A stretch of DNA of 64,000 nt from Brachynemurus nebulosus (lineage: Eukaryota; Arthropoda; Insecta; Neuroptera; Myrmeleontidae). The notes beneath the pieces were generated by a model that searched no databases, had not been told where the DNA came from, and saw only the letters and a program-made list of their open reading frames with translations. Within the stretch, counting starts at the first letter, position 1. Every line of letters starts with the position of its first letter. Both the position numbers and the translations under genes were made by a program. The stretch is taken from NCBI GenBank assembly GCA_035578155.1, contig JAPWDM010000012.1, forward strand, positions 14,018,501 to 14,082,500. Direction: 5' to 3'. Of the stretch, positions 22,119-32,834 are shown piece after piece.

Positions 22119-22817
22119 CAGAGGCGTAATTAAAAATTGGGGGGGGGGGGGCGCTCGGCTCTGACTGGGGGTGGTTTTGACTGAAGCGTCCCCTTCGAAA
22201 AGTTCACTATTCTCTAAAAATAGGACTGGAAAAAAAAAAAGTTGTCAGTTTTTCATTTAACCTTAAAAAATTAACATGAGCCCAAAAAAAATACGAAAAA
22301 AAGAAACATTTCAGTTTTCCTAATTTTTCAAAATTTTAAATTTCAAACCGAAATTTTTTAAAATTTTAACTTCCACTGTTGTATTAAATTATACATATAG
22401 CGTACTTTTAGGGTTATTTTAAACTATATTTCTGAGTTTCAGTGTTGAAGTATGACAAATGAATCTAATCAGGGTTAACCTTTTAGCGAATGTTCTTAAA
22501 CAAAATTTAGATATTACAGCGAGTAACATAGTAAGATTTGAGAAGCATGGTAATTGCCGACCAAAACTTCCGATCGCGCCCACTCTAACGTTTACGCCAC
22601 CCCGGGCAAGAAGAAAAAATTCGGCCCCGACGAAAGGCGGCGACCTTTTTTTTGTGCTCGTCAGTGTTGTAAAAATGCCGCCCTCTCTCGTCTTGTTTGC
22701 GATGAATTGTCTTCGCCTTGTTTGCCTTGAATTTTACAGAAATGCTGCGCTTAAAATTTCCCGCCTCGGACAAATGCCCAAAATGCCCCCCCCCCCCCAC
22801 CCCTAGAGCGGGCTCTG
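22119..22817. repeat. candidate element bounded by poly-G and poly-C
   Basis: GCAGAGGCGTAAT followed by a G12 run at the left, and a C14 run followed by GAGCGGGCTCTGC at the right, form a rough inverted pair. The 8-bp flanks do not match, so the ends are uncertain. The interior right half is unusually GC-rich and opens a 115-codon frame (22459-22806) without a recognisable domain. It could be a degenerate hAT-type element. Confidence 0.35.
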
Positions 22818-22952
22818 CTTCCGATTTTTATAAAAATCGACGAAAACGTTAAAAATATAAAACTTTTCAATAAGTTCTCGTTTCGGCGAGATTTGGCGAG
22901 AATTTTGCCAGAATTTAAAGATTCTTAAACTATATTAATAAACTTTGTAGTA

Positions 22953-23486
22953 GGGTTGACCGGGGTAATTGTGAATTGGGGCAATTGTGAGCGGCGCCTA
23001 TAATTTCTAAAATAACATTAATATTGTTAAAAATCAACTCTTAATATGTTTTTCTGTGTTTTCTTAATATGCTATTAAAATTTCATAACAATTCTCCAAG
23101 TATTAGTATCTTTTTATTTTTATTTTGAAAAAACCCTTGCAAATCAAGTACTTTTAAAGAAGTGGTCTAAGCCTTGAGAGGGTTCATTATTAATTGCTAA
23201 AGAAATTGGACAATTTATCACCAATTCACAATTACTCCATGATTTTAAAATTGTGGGGTAATTGTGAACGTCATTCGCAAATGCCCCCATTCGGTCAAAA
23301 ATTTCAGTAGTGTCCTTTTCAGAGTTGAAAATGTTGATGAAGGTGCTGGTGACCTTATTGTACAAGTTTTCGTTGTACAAACAATACAAAAAAAAAAAAA
23401 TTTATTCATGGAAACTAAATATATTTCCTTGAAAAAGTCTTATTTTCCTTGTTTTTGTGTGAATATATAGAATTTTTTGATTTTTA
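22953..23486 (-). mobile_element. family D copy 2, right-half fragment, reversed
   Basis: After TA at 22951-22952 comes GGGTTGACCGGGGTAATTG, then a segment complementary to the right half of 12151-13271 (shared GGGGCAATTGTGA, CCAATTCACAATTAC, AATGCCCCCATTCGGTC). It stops near 23486 in the middle of the element, so the other half and terminus are missing. Confidence 0.72.
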
Positions 23487-23521
23487 GGCTACTCAGAGGT
23501 CATAACCTCTGAGTAAGCCTT
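23487..23521. repeat. 35-bp near-perfect hairpin
   Basis: AGGCTACTCAGAGGT and ACCTCTGAGTAAGCCT pair across a loop of a few bases (one bulged base). It lies exactly at the broken inner edge of the family D fragment. Confidence 0.7.
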
Positions 23522-24089
23522 ATCGTTTCACAAAAATACTATTCTAATGTGTGGCCAACTTGCATTTCTGTTTGCTGAACTCAGCTCCCCAACTTTTTGG
23601 AGTAAAGGGGATATTTTTTTTCTTAATTACAAAAATAAAAAATTTAAGACATTAATTTTGGACCTAACTGCTAATTGTTTAATAATCGAACGTATAGAAT
23701 TAGAAATTAATTAGATTTTTTTCTTAATTGCTAAATTTTTTTTTAATCTTTCTTGTTAGCAGTAAGGTATAAATAAAACAAATATAATTGACGCCTATAC
23801 TATTAGGTACATGATTATTACTGTGTCGTTTATGGATATTTAAATGATTTTAATATTACCTACATATTAAATTACCTAAATGATTTTAATATTACCTACA
23901 TATTAACAGTAAATTACTATCAAAAAAATGCAAACTTTAACAATATTTTTTAAATTCATTCAAATTCAATTTAATTGCTATTTAAATATATTAGTTTTTG
24001 ACATTTGACGTTTTGAATTTTACTCAAAATATACATACGTAATTTACACATGCTACCTATATATATAGTGAGTATACTCTATTTTGAAA
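23522..24089. other. no gene; short tandem duplication
   Basis: The only structure is a two-unit tandem at about 23842-23906 sharing AAATGATTTTAATATTACC and TACATATTAA (unit about 35 bp). Confidence 0.5.
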
Positions 24090-24094
24090 GTGTC

Positions 24095-24538
24095 ACACCA
24101 TAGAACACTAGAAGCCAACTAACATAAAAAAAGTGAAATTCGCTTGGAGTCATTTGTAAGCCAGTCACAGCTTAAGACATTAGTCCGTCAGTAGTCGTCG
24201 TCGAGTCAACACACCATTATATTAACAATATACCCATTGTTAGTTGAGCACGTTGAACAGCTCTCTCTGGTAATACGTGTGATGTGATTGTATGTGTGTA
24301 TACACATACTACTACAAAAAACCAAACTAATACACTGCAAACAGTGTGTATGTACACAAACAGACTACGTCACAAACTCATTACAAGTGGAACAGAGGCA
24401 AAGCCAATCTAGTTTGTCCCCTTGTATCACACAGTATATAATACATGATAGGTACCTACAACATATGTACATAAAGCTACGGATACACGAGACATCAAAA
24501 TAACACGACATCTAAATTAGCATTATTGTGTGCAATGT
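24095..24538 (+). repeat. family H copy 1
   Basis: Begins near TAGAACACTAGAAGCCAAC and contains TTCGCTTGGAGTCATTTGTA, GTCACAGCTTAAGACAT and GGTAATACGTGTG. The adjacent 24543-24890 copy repeats these in the same order, so the two are a direct tandem pair. A third copy is at 50574. It is non-coding as far as I can see and less AT-rich than most of the window. It might be a terminal repeat or 5' region of a retroelement, or a multicopy transcription unit. Confidence 0.6.
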
Positions 24539-24542
24539 TTAC

Positions 24543-24895
24543 ACTATAGAACACTAGAAGCAAACTAATATCAAAAAAGTTTAGTTCGCTTGGAGTCATT
24601 TGTTGGTCTGTCACAGCTTAAGGCATTTAGTCAGTCGGTGTCGGTCATCGAATCCACTACGATTGTTATGTATTGTAAGACCATTGTTACTTGACCTGCA
24701 CGTTGCTCTGTCCGATAATACGTGTTTTGTAATTGTGTGTGTAAATACTCACACAGAAGCAAACATCAAGCCTAAACCACTACAAACAGTTTGTACTTAC
24801 ACAGCATAGTGATGTGAAGTGGAGGAGATTTTACGTCACCTTTCTGCTACAGTCGGAATACTAACTATCATATAGTAGTTTGGCCCGTTGGTTTA
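24543..24895 (+). repeat. family H copy 2
   Basis: TAGAACACTAGAAGCAAACTA, TTCGCTTGGAGTCATTTGTT, GTCACAGCTTAAGGCAT and GATAATACGTG align with copy 1. The right end with TTTTACGTCACC and ATATAGTAGTTTGGC also aligns with copy 3 at 50935-50990, so copies 2 and 3 are the more complete ones. Confidence 0.6.
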
Positions 24896-24908
24896 CACGT
24901 TCAAGTAA

Positions 24909-25359
24909 AGCGGGTTCTACACGATGCTACGAACGTTCCTTCCAACATTCGATCGAACGTTTGAGGCAGTTAAGTTCGATAGTTGGTGCGACGAATGTAT
25001 CTGCTACACGGTGAATCGAATGTTTGATCCAATACGAATGATGATGTGTTGGTACTCAGTGGACGATGTTATCTGTCTGATGTTATCTCTAATGTTATAC
25101 ACTGATGTTGTCTCTCTTCACATGAACGAGCGTGCAGCTGCTGAGTCGAACCAACCAACGAACCAACATTGACCTTCAAACGTTCGAAGCACCCCTTTGA
25201 CTCGGTGCAAAAATACCGACATCGAACGGGACACGACCAAATGCGAACGTTTGACGCTCGACATTGGACACTCGTAGGTTCGAACAACGGCTACACGATG
25301 CTATGAACCATCCAACGTCGAATGTTGGAAGGTGTTCGTAGCATCGTGTAGCAGCGGCT
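24909..25359. mobile_element. PIF/Harbinger-type miniature element with TAA duplication
   Basis: TAA at 24906-24908 and 25360-25362 brackets ends AGCGGGTTCTACACGATGC (left) and the complement of GCATCGTGTAGCAGCGGCT (right), three differences in 19. A 3-bp TAA/TTA duplication is characteristic of PIF/Harbinger. The right end also folds on itself (CTACACGATGCTATGAA at 25293 against TTCGTAGCATCGTGTAG at 25336). GC content is well above its surroundings. A Harbinger transposase relic lies 0.8 kb downstream, but a link is unproven. Confidence 0.65.
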
Positions 25360-25362
25360 TAA

Positions 25363-26148
25363 ATTTGCAGTCTAGATCAGGCTAGAACAGTTGTATACAC
25401 TCGAGTTGCTAGACTTCTCTAGCAAATATTTGAGGTTGTTTACACAGTAGTGTCACACACGGCGAATAGAATAGTGTCAGACATTTCACACAACACCTGA
25501 TTTAGATTATAATTTAACATTTCTAAATCGTATTTTGTATTGCCATATTCTATTTTGAATTGAAAACTAATATTTTTATAAATGTTGCTGCAAGACGGTA
25601 GTTTCGTACTGAAAATAATTTATTTCATTTTTTGCTATAGTGTAAATCCAACTTGTAAAATTTTATTGCGTTTACTTTTTTCTTAGAGTTGTAATATAAT
25701 ATTATCTCTGTATTATCTTTTGGATGCGTCTCACAGTTTAGGATTACCTTGTTGGTAGTATCTTAAATCAACTTTTCTGTCCTTTTGTAAAAAAAAAAAA
25801 CTTCTACACCAAAAGCGTGTCGTGTGTCCGTACCTTTATAATCTTTTTAAAATAAATTTTTTTTTTTTTGTCAAAAGATTCTTATAACATAACCTATTTG
25901 TATGACTTAACGTTTATGTAAAAAAAAACAATATGTTTTCATCCAAATCATTTTAATATTTGCGACGATTTGAATTTTTACACAAAATTTCGAATGCGAA
26001 AGGAATTTTTATTTTGGAAAAAATTCGCCCACGAATACAACACAAAACGAACTGGTATGCTGTTTTTTAAATAATAAGTATTTCAACTAAGCAGTATTAA
26101 AGTATCTTTTTTTTAGGAATAGTACATTATCTTCAGAAATAATGTTTT
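25363..26148. other. no gene recognised
   Basis: AT-rich stretch with several homopolymer runs between the Harbinger-type miniature element and the Harbinger relic; nothing else supported. Confidence 0.4.
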
Positions 26149-26370
26149 TTTTAAGGAGAAGTTTTCAAAGCTACTACTAGCAAAGTAGTGAAATTAGTGT
26201 CACACAAAATTGCTTTGTTGCGTGAAGAATTCATTAAATTTCCAACAACTGACGTCGAAAAGGCGCAAGTTAAAGAAAATTTTTATAACATTACGCGGTT
26301 TCCGAGAGTGTTTGCTGCTTTAGATTGTACACAGTACACACGTTCGGATACAGTCGCCAGGTACGAGTAA
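26149..26370 (+). pseudogene. PIF/Harbinger (HARBI1-like) transposase fragment
   Basis: The in-frame translation from about 26149 reads KVVKLVSHKIALLREEF, then IKFPTTDVEKAQVKENFYNI and FPRVFAALDCTQ. This is the layout of DDE_Tnp_4 transposases of the Harbinger group: a helix after the HTH, the FPTT...E..FY.I..FP block, then the first catalytic Asp in a DCTH-like motif (here LDCTQ, Asp codon at 26323-26325; the usual His is Gln). Only about 75 residues survive. The DNA-binding start and the later Asp and Glu are missing and the frame stops at 26368. It is inactive. Confidence 0.72.
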
Positions 26371-26481
26371 ATTGTATAGCACGTCAACTGTAATTTCGAT
26401 GTTTGCCGGAAATAAATAATTTCGCAAATATGAACGGCCAAAAGGAATTGGAACTGTCATTTGCTCATACGTATTTCTTAC

Positions 26482-26870
26482 AAGTAAAGGGCCCGAGGCC
26501 GGACCTATCGATTTTGATGAAACTTAGATATGTTGTAGAACACTAAAAAATAAGCGACACGTATTTTTTTTTTTATCGGCGGAAAAACGGCTTGAAGGGG
26601 TGAAATCGCCCTCCAAAAATTGGGGTAAAAATTTAATTTTTTAAATATCTCGAAAACAGTAAGAGATAGAGCAAAAGTTTAAATTGGCAGTATTGCTCTT
26701 TTTTAAAGAGCTATTTATTGGTATGCAATTCGTTCAAATTGTGTCAAGAGGGGTGGCTGGGGGTTAAAATTTAGGGGTTAATTTTGCAAAAAGGGGATAA
26801 AATTAAACAATATAAAAATTCTGTTTACAGATTTGAAATCTACGTCAGAAAATCTAATTGACCTATTTTT
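26482..26870 (+). repeat. family I copy 1
   Basis: It shares TTACAAGTAAAGG start, CGACACGTATTTTTTTTTT, TATCTCGAAAACAGTAAGAG, AGAGCTATTTATTGG and AGATTTGAAATCTACGTC with the reverse complement of 53515-53890. Non-coding. A more diverged relative lies at about 29100-29400. Confidence 0.65.
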
Positions 26871-27280
26871 GCTCAATGTCCTAATATTAAGTCTAGGGGT
26901 AGTTAACTAGGGAGTGACTGTGTCGAATAGTCGTACTACTTGTGTAGTTTAAGAAGTTCTTCTTCATGGAAAATAGTTTAAGACATTTGAAATAACGTAG
27001 AAATGAAATTTTCGATTTCAAAATTCAGTTTGAGCAACATTGGAGAGGGGGTGAGTCACCCTCTTAAATTAGATATTAGTTAACATACACTCATTTTTAA
27101 TAATAATACATACACGGTTACATATACAGGCTGGAAACAGATTTATCGAACGTGGGGCAAGTATGGTGAGAAATTTTTCTCAGGATCAATGTGATCTCTG
27201 ACACTTTTTGATCAATAATATTTCATTTTTAAATCGCGTTACCATGGATCTGCAATATTTTTGTGTTTGTCAGATTAAAT
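26871..27280. other. no gene recognised
   Basis: AT-rich interval continuing beyond the part of family I that is conserved at 53.5 kb. Nothing further recognised. Confidence 0.4.
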
Positions 27281-27322
27281 ACCCCTGTCGCAGCATCTGC
27301 ATAACATAGCGAATTTCCAAAT
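27281..27322 (-). repeat. family A terminal fragment
   Basis: ATACCCCTGTCGCAGC and TGCATAACATAGCGAATTTCC, i.e. only the right end module of family A in reverse, with one base of the usual CATCCTGC missing. Confidence 0.7.
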
Positions 27323-27780
27323 TTTAGGGACTGGCGGATCTCATCTAAGAACTGTACCTATTTAAAATAGTTTAGCTTTCTAAGAGTAAAAGATTTTTTA
27401 AAATCGGCTGGGTAATTAGTTTTGATATTTTTGGGACCCAAGAACCCGAACGGACTTTGTGCAGCATAGTTGTATCCATCTAAAATAATTTAGTTCTCTA
27501 ACAGTGAAAAAATTTTCAAAATCGGTCGGTTAGTTTATTTTTTACAATAATGGGAACAGTAAACCCTGGCGGAAATCATACAACATAACCTTTATTCATC
27601 TAAAATAATTTTAGTAAAAAGTTTATCCTAACAGTAAAAAACGGGTCCTAGGGATCTCATATAACTTATGGTAGTCCGTAAGGTTCTTGTGGACATCATT
27701 TAATTACTTAATGAATTAAAATACTTTAACTTACTAACGGTGAAAAAATTTTCAAAATTTTCGACATTCGCTAAAAAAAT
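27323..27780. repeat. degenerate tandem array, about four units of 110-130 bp
   Basis: Units share TCTAAAATAATTTAG-like strings, CTAACAGTGAAAAAATTTTC, AAAATCGGxxGG and a GCGGAxxTCAT block. Spacing and identity are irregular, so this is an old array. Confidence 0.5.
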
Positions 27781-28842
27781 CATTGAAAAATATTTGATAT
27801 GTTTCGATCAATTAATGGTCAACATCAGCAAATAAAAGTTACTCAAATCGAAGAAAAGAATGAGTTATTTGTCCGTAGAAATTAAAATACAAATTCTGAA
27901 AACGAGCAAAGAAATATTGAAAAAACTAGATCGGCAAAACATTCTGACAAATAACACTACCCAACTAATACTTGCCAATTTGAATGAAACTTAACATACT
28001 TATTAAACAGCGAAAAATATTAAATACGTGTTTTTTTATTTCGGCTAAATACGCTTTTTAGGGGTAGAAAACACCATTCAACCTCTGTAGATGAAAACAG
28101 TTATAGCTAGATATTTTTGAAACGACATATTTTCTGAAAAAAGGGCTGAGTACCAAATTTGTAGAATTTGAAGCGATGCACTTGATAGTGACCCTGAAAT
28201 CGATTTTCAAGGTCAGTTGAAAATGATTAGCCATTGCCGAACTTTGACCATATCCTGTACCTATAAGCAGTAATTTCATGTATTGACTCAATCTATCTTC
28301 AAAGTTGATTTATAGAAAAAATTAGAAGAAAACATTTTTGTAAGTAATTTTAGAAGTAAAGTTAAGAAAAGATTTAATATCACTCTAATTGTAAGTTAAA
28401 CATTAACTTTATGTTATATTATAAATTTTCAAAATTTTTTAAAATTTTTATTGCTACTCTATAGTTATCATATTAGGAATTCAATTGAACATATGATTAA
28501 CTATTATTTTTCCGATTGCGATTGAGCAAGTATTTTTCAAAATTACTTCTTGATCACTTATTTTCTATCTTGCATGTGAAATTCGTTCGAATATACTTTG
28601 AACCATTTAGGGGTGAAAAGTAAGCTACTCCTTTTGAAAAATATTAAATGATTTTCAAATGACTTTGGAAATTGACCTCAAGGTCAACTTCAAAGTCATC
28701 ATCAAGTGCATCACTTTGAATTCTATAACTTTGGTCCTAAGCACTTTTTTCAGAAAATATATCGTACCATAATCCACTTCTATGTTGATTCCTGGTCTCT
28801 TTTCCTGCGTTTCTAATATTTATGTCAATAAAAAATGTGCTA
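27781..28842. repeat. non-coding; imperfect inverted repeat at 28125-28790
   Basis: ATTTTCTGAAAAAAG, AATTTGAAGCGATGCACTTG and TTTTCAAGGTCAG on the left are mirrored by CTCAAGGTCAACTTC, CAAGTGCATCACTTTGAATT and CTTTTTTCAGAAAATAT on the right, with several hundred bases between. Divergence is high. No coding frame of note. Confidence 0.45.
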
Positions 28843-29096
28843 CCGTAGACAAGGATGAATAGGTACGCATTCAGACTTCACACCGTATTTTTTTGTATTT
28901 ATTTTATGAGTACCTAATCTTTAATATATTAAAAATTTACGCGAAGATGGTCACTTTATCAGCAGTATCCAAAAAAATTTAAAAATATTGGTGGTTTTTG
29001 AAAAATTAACAAAAATCGTATAATTTCTTCTCTATGAAAAATTGGGATCAAAAGAGACGAGAAAAGAGTAAATGGGGACAACCCGTAGGGTCGACC
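28843..29096 (-). repeat. family J end fragment
   Basis: After TA (28841-28842): CCGTAGACAAGGATGAATAGG, continuing with TTTATTTTATGAGTACCTAA, TCAGCAGTATCCAAAAA and GGGGACAACCCGTAGGG. This matches, in reverse, the right 250 bp of the full element at 38114-38977. The left part is missing. Confidence 0.65.
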
Positions 29097-29099
29097 AAA

Positions 29100-29400
29100 A
29101 TAACGGACCCGATTTTTTTCATCTGACACAGTCGCCATTTAAGAAGTGAAATTACCCCTCAAAATTAGGGTAAAATTTCAATTTTGCTAGATTACTTGAA
29201 AACTGCGGCAGATAAAGAAAAATTTTAAATTGACACAACACTTCATTTTTAGAGAGCTTTCTACTGATATATACAAAGCCAGAGTCGGACCTACTAGAGG
29301 GGCTATTTTGGTAAATTTGGGGGTAAAAAAAGTTGTATAAGCGTTTTTCCTAACATCTAAAACAAAAACAAGAGCCTTATCACCATTTTTTCTAAGCATT
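29100..29400. repeat. family I diverged relative
   Basis: The layout parallels family I: GAAATTACCCCTCAAAATTAGGGTAAAA, a Tyr-rich middle, AGAGAGCTTTCTACTGATATA and a downstream GGGGTAAAAA. Sequence identity is only moderate by eye, so homology is tentative. Confidence 0.35.
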
Positions 29401-29752
29401 AAAAGCTGGTTTATATTCGGTTTCTATTGAAAACTCAATTAGACTGCATGTTAAAAGTGAGCAAAAATTAAACCTGCAATAACTTTTAAACGCTGTAGTG
29501 AATCTAATTTAAATTTTCACAGTCGATTAAATTTAGAAAAACCATTATTCGCACAAATTTTCATAAGACTGTCACCATTTTTAAGTACCTCCATAATATC
29601 CTTAACTTGTAGCTATGGTATAATTATCAAAATTTTTTGCAGGTTTCTTACTAATCATACAACATGTAATGATTCATACAACATACAACACATAATTCCT
29701 GAGTAGCCCTAAATAATGCGTGTCAAACACGCACTTGACGACTTTTTTTTAT
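29401..29752. other. no gene recognised
   Basis: AT-rich spacer before family D copy 3. Confidence 0.4.
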
Positions 29753-30249
29753 ATGATAAAATGACAAAATATCATCAAAATGTCATTTTTAGCTTGTAAT
29801 AAATTTGTTCCTACTATTTTTGTTATTTTTCTTTAACCTTGATTTTTTGTAGAAATTTGAGGTATGCGTAACTGGCATTAAACAAAGAGAAATTGTGACC
29901 GCTAAAGTATGATGAAAAATTTGAAAGTGGAGTAAATATGAAGAATTTCAGCTGGGCTTTACTCTGACGTACCACACTTCTCTTGTAATCCATTCTAAAT
30001 AATTTTCCTGATGGCATTCACTTTTACCCTGAAATTCATAAGATTTGCAAACCTGCACCGGGGAAATGTGAATGGTTTATAAAATTTTTGTTTTTCATAC
30101 GAATTTGCTCAAAATTTGTGTGGTGCATCCTGAATAATGTAGAATTAAAAATAAATCAACCATAATGTGATATATAAAATAAAAAATACTTAAAACAACG
30201 TTTTTATCTCACCTCATGAAAATCCATTCACAATTACCGCGGTCAACCC
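29753..30249 (-). mobile_element. family D copy 3, left-half fragment, reversed
   Basis: Ends with ATTCACAATTACCGCGGTCAACCC and TA at 30250-30251. The body is complementary to the left half of 12151-13271 (GCATCCTGAATAATGTAG, AACCATAATGTGATATA, TTTCTCTTTGTTTAATG on the other strand). The right half of the element is missing, and the inner breakpoint is close to that of copy 4 at 61.26 kb. Confidence 0.72.
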
Positions 30250-30253
30250 TATA

Positions 30254-30660
30254 TGTATATTGAAAATCTTACTGTTTTTCAGAAAAAAAAGCGATAAAAA
30301 ATACCCAAAAATATAATAAAGATTAAAATAACTAGAATATTTCAAATTTTTTTATTCTATTCTTATTACATAATATCGATTACATAAGTAATTTGTAACG
30401 CTATCTGTCTTATCTATATTGTTATCAACAATACACTATTATCCTGAATTATCCATATTTCTATTAGAGCAGAAATAAACTTCTACATTGTAACTTTTCT
30501 TAACAATTTATTATAATTACATTTAAGCTAAATTAATTTTCAATATTATATCTGTCAGTAGGGACATTATATACGTATACTTTTTGTCCATAAGCCTCCG
30601 TATATGGTGGTATGCCCTTTTGTCCGTACAATAGAGAGTGGTTTGGTCCGATTTTATATT
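30254..30660. other. no gene recognised
   Basis: AT-rich DNA between family D copy 3 and a family A array. Confidence 0.4.
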
Positions 30661-30781
30661 ATTATTAGCGAATTTCCAGAAATTCAGCTATTCCACTAGG
30701 CCTCATGACACGACTTGAGCCCGGGAATATGGCAGAAATTTGTTTTGAGGTCCCTAGAAACCAAAAATAATATTCACTAAA

Positions 30782-30867
<86 letters not shown>

Positions 30868-31330
30868 TTATGTATCAGCACGATAACTCTCGAACGAAAT
30901 GTCCTAGGTTTACCAAATTTGGTGAGAACGTTGGGAATCCAAAAATCTTGGATGAGTTCTTCAGCCAGACACGTCGGATGCCAGGAACATGGTTTTTGTT
31001 CTTGCAAAAAATTAGTTTTTTGCCAAAATTTGCTATAATTTAAAAGTTTTGCCACATTTTTATACACCATTGCAAAGACGGAAAATATCACATAAAAAAG
31101 GTTTTTGAACTATTATTCTAGGTTAGCTAGTTTTTGAGAAAATAAGAAAATAAGAAAATCCTCTACCGGGGCGGTTCTAGAAACCTCCGGCGGTGGGTGG
31201 AGTAATGTGAACGAAAATTTTTTCTAATATAACTGAACTAACGGAACTTGATCTAACCTAACCGAACCTAAGAAAATTTGGTCTCAAACCTAACTGAACC
31301 TTATTGTTCTATAATTTATATAAACTGAAT
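30661..31330 (+). mobile_element. family A copy 4, subfamily with TTAGGTT-like extension
   Basis: ATTAGCGAATTTCCAG start, TA tract at about 30787-30863, then subfamily-specific TTGGATGAGTTCTTCAGCC (other copies have TTGGACAAGTTCGTTAGCC). Instead of the usual right end it runs into a 190-bp extension (31141-31330) with CGGTTCTAGAAACCTCCGGC and AACCTAACCGAACCTAAG. The same extension is in the reversed copy at 59251-60212, defining a subfamily. It abuts copy 5 head to tail. Confidence 0.75.
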
Positions 31331-31455
31331 TTATTATTAGCGAATTTCCAGAATGGAATTCAGTTATTACAGGCACTGTCATGACGCGACTTTAGTCCGG
31401 GACTATGGCAGAAATATGTTTTGAGGTCCCTAGAAACCGAAAATAATATTCACTA

Positions 31456-31525
<70 letters not shown>

Positions 31526-31740
31526 CCGCACGATAACTCTCGAACGAAATGTCCTAGCTTTACGAAATTTAGTGAAAATATTGGAAGTCCCAAACCGTTG
31601 GACAAGTTCGTTAGCCAGAACATGTCCGATGCCAGGAACATGGTTAAAAAATTGTTTTTTTGCCAAAATTTCCACTTATTCAAGAATTTTTGTGAAATTT
31701 TTTTACACTATTTAAAAGAGGAGAAAAGATTACATAAATA
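31331..31740 (+). mobile_element. family A copy 5
   Basis: Starts ATTAGCGAATTTCCAGAATGG only a few bases after copy 4. TA tract about 31458-31521, then GATAACTCTCGAACGAAATG and TTGGACAAGTTCGTTAGCC. It breaks at TTACATAAATA, where the normal right part is replaced by the foldback of 31737-31894. Confidence 0.78.
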
Positions 31741-31894
31741 CCCCTGTCGCAGCATCCTGCATAACATAGCGAATTTCCATTTACAAAAGTACGTTTTTCT
31801 CGGAAACTAGTTGATAAAGAGTAATTGTAAATAAAATGTACTTTTGTAAATGGAAATTCGCTATGTTATGCAGGATGCTGCGACAGGGGTATTT
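31737..31894. repeat. 158-bp palindrome made of family A right ends
   Basis: Left arm 31737-31798 (AAATACCCCTGTCGCAGC ... ACAAAAGTACGTTTT) is mirrored by 31833-31894 (AAAATGTACTTTTG ... GACAGGGGTATTT) around a 34-bp spacer derived from CTCGGAAACTAGTTGA. The family A terminus has thus been duplicated in inverted orientation at the end of copy 5. Confidence 0.85.
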
Positions 31895-32832
31895 AATACT
31901 TCATTTCACAAATATGTGTAAAGTATTTTTATTTGTGAATAGATGAAAGAAAAAAATAGGAATTTGGTCATCAAAGCGATTGTTGGCAAGTATGTTTATT
32001 TTTTGATCCTGACAGTAAATCCTTTTTGTTGAATGGAATAAAAATGTGCATATGTGTTAAAATTTGAGACCACCCGCATCAATTTTTGATAATCATGTTT
32101 ATATTTTCATATACATACATAAATGCAATATCTGATAAAAATTTTTTGTATGAAATTTGTTTATTGTTTTGAAATATTGTTAATTTGGTTTGGACCCTTT
32201 GGGTTTCAAAAATATTAATGATATTCATATATTACATTTCTACTGTCACTTGATTACGTACAGGGGTAGGGGTGTTCTATGGGGTAGAGGATCCAGATTT
32301 CAAACTAGGAAGGGGCCACATTTTTTTAAATATTTTTACGGGAGTGACTTGAAATAGGGTAATTTATAGAGTTAGAGATAAAACCTACGAAAAATTATTC
32401 TGTTCATTTTAAAGGAAATATTTAATGAAAACAGTTCGGGTCGTAGATGTTCCAATAACATAATAAACACTGATTAAGTACTTAGAATGAATAAAAAAAT
32501 TTATATAAATGTTCAACCCCCTGTATGGTATAATATGGGACTTAACCCCAAATACTGGAAAGAAGTTAGCGCCAAAAGTTGAAAAGTTTTTTGTTTTTTA
32601 TATGATTAAATTGCTTCCAAATTACTCCTTTGAAATCAGTAACTGCTCCACCTGAAACTTAATTACTTAATTAGTTATTTATAAAGAAAAAAAATTTTTT
32701 TCCGTTATTTAATTTATGAAAATCTTTCAAAATAATATTTTTATATAATTTCTTTACGTCAATAAATTGCTCCCAATTTGCTCTACTTAATTTAAAAGCT
32801 AAATATTTAATTTTTTTGAGTAATTATTAAAA
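31895..32832. other. no gene; diverged repeat related to 36.86-36.96 kb
   Basis: AAGAAGTTAGCGCCAAAAGTTG, TTTTTTGTTTTTTATATG and ATTAAATTGCTTCCAAATT (32570-32630) resemble 36865-36935 on the same strand. Otherwise AT-rich with no gene. Confidence 0.4.
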
Positions 32833-32834
32833 TA

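Noticed and set aside
22459..22806. 115-codon GC-rich frame
   Set aside because: Ends in a poly-C run, no start context or domain, inside a candidate degenerate element.
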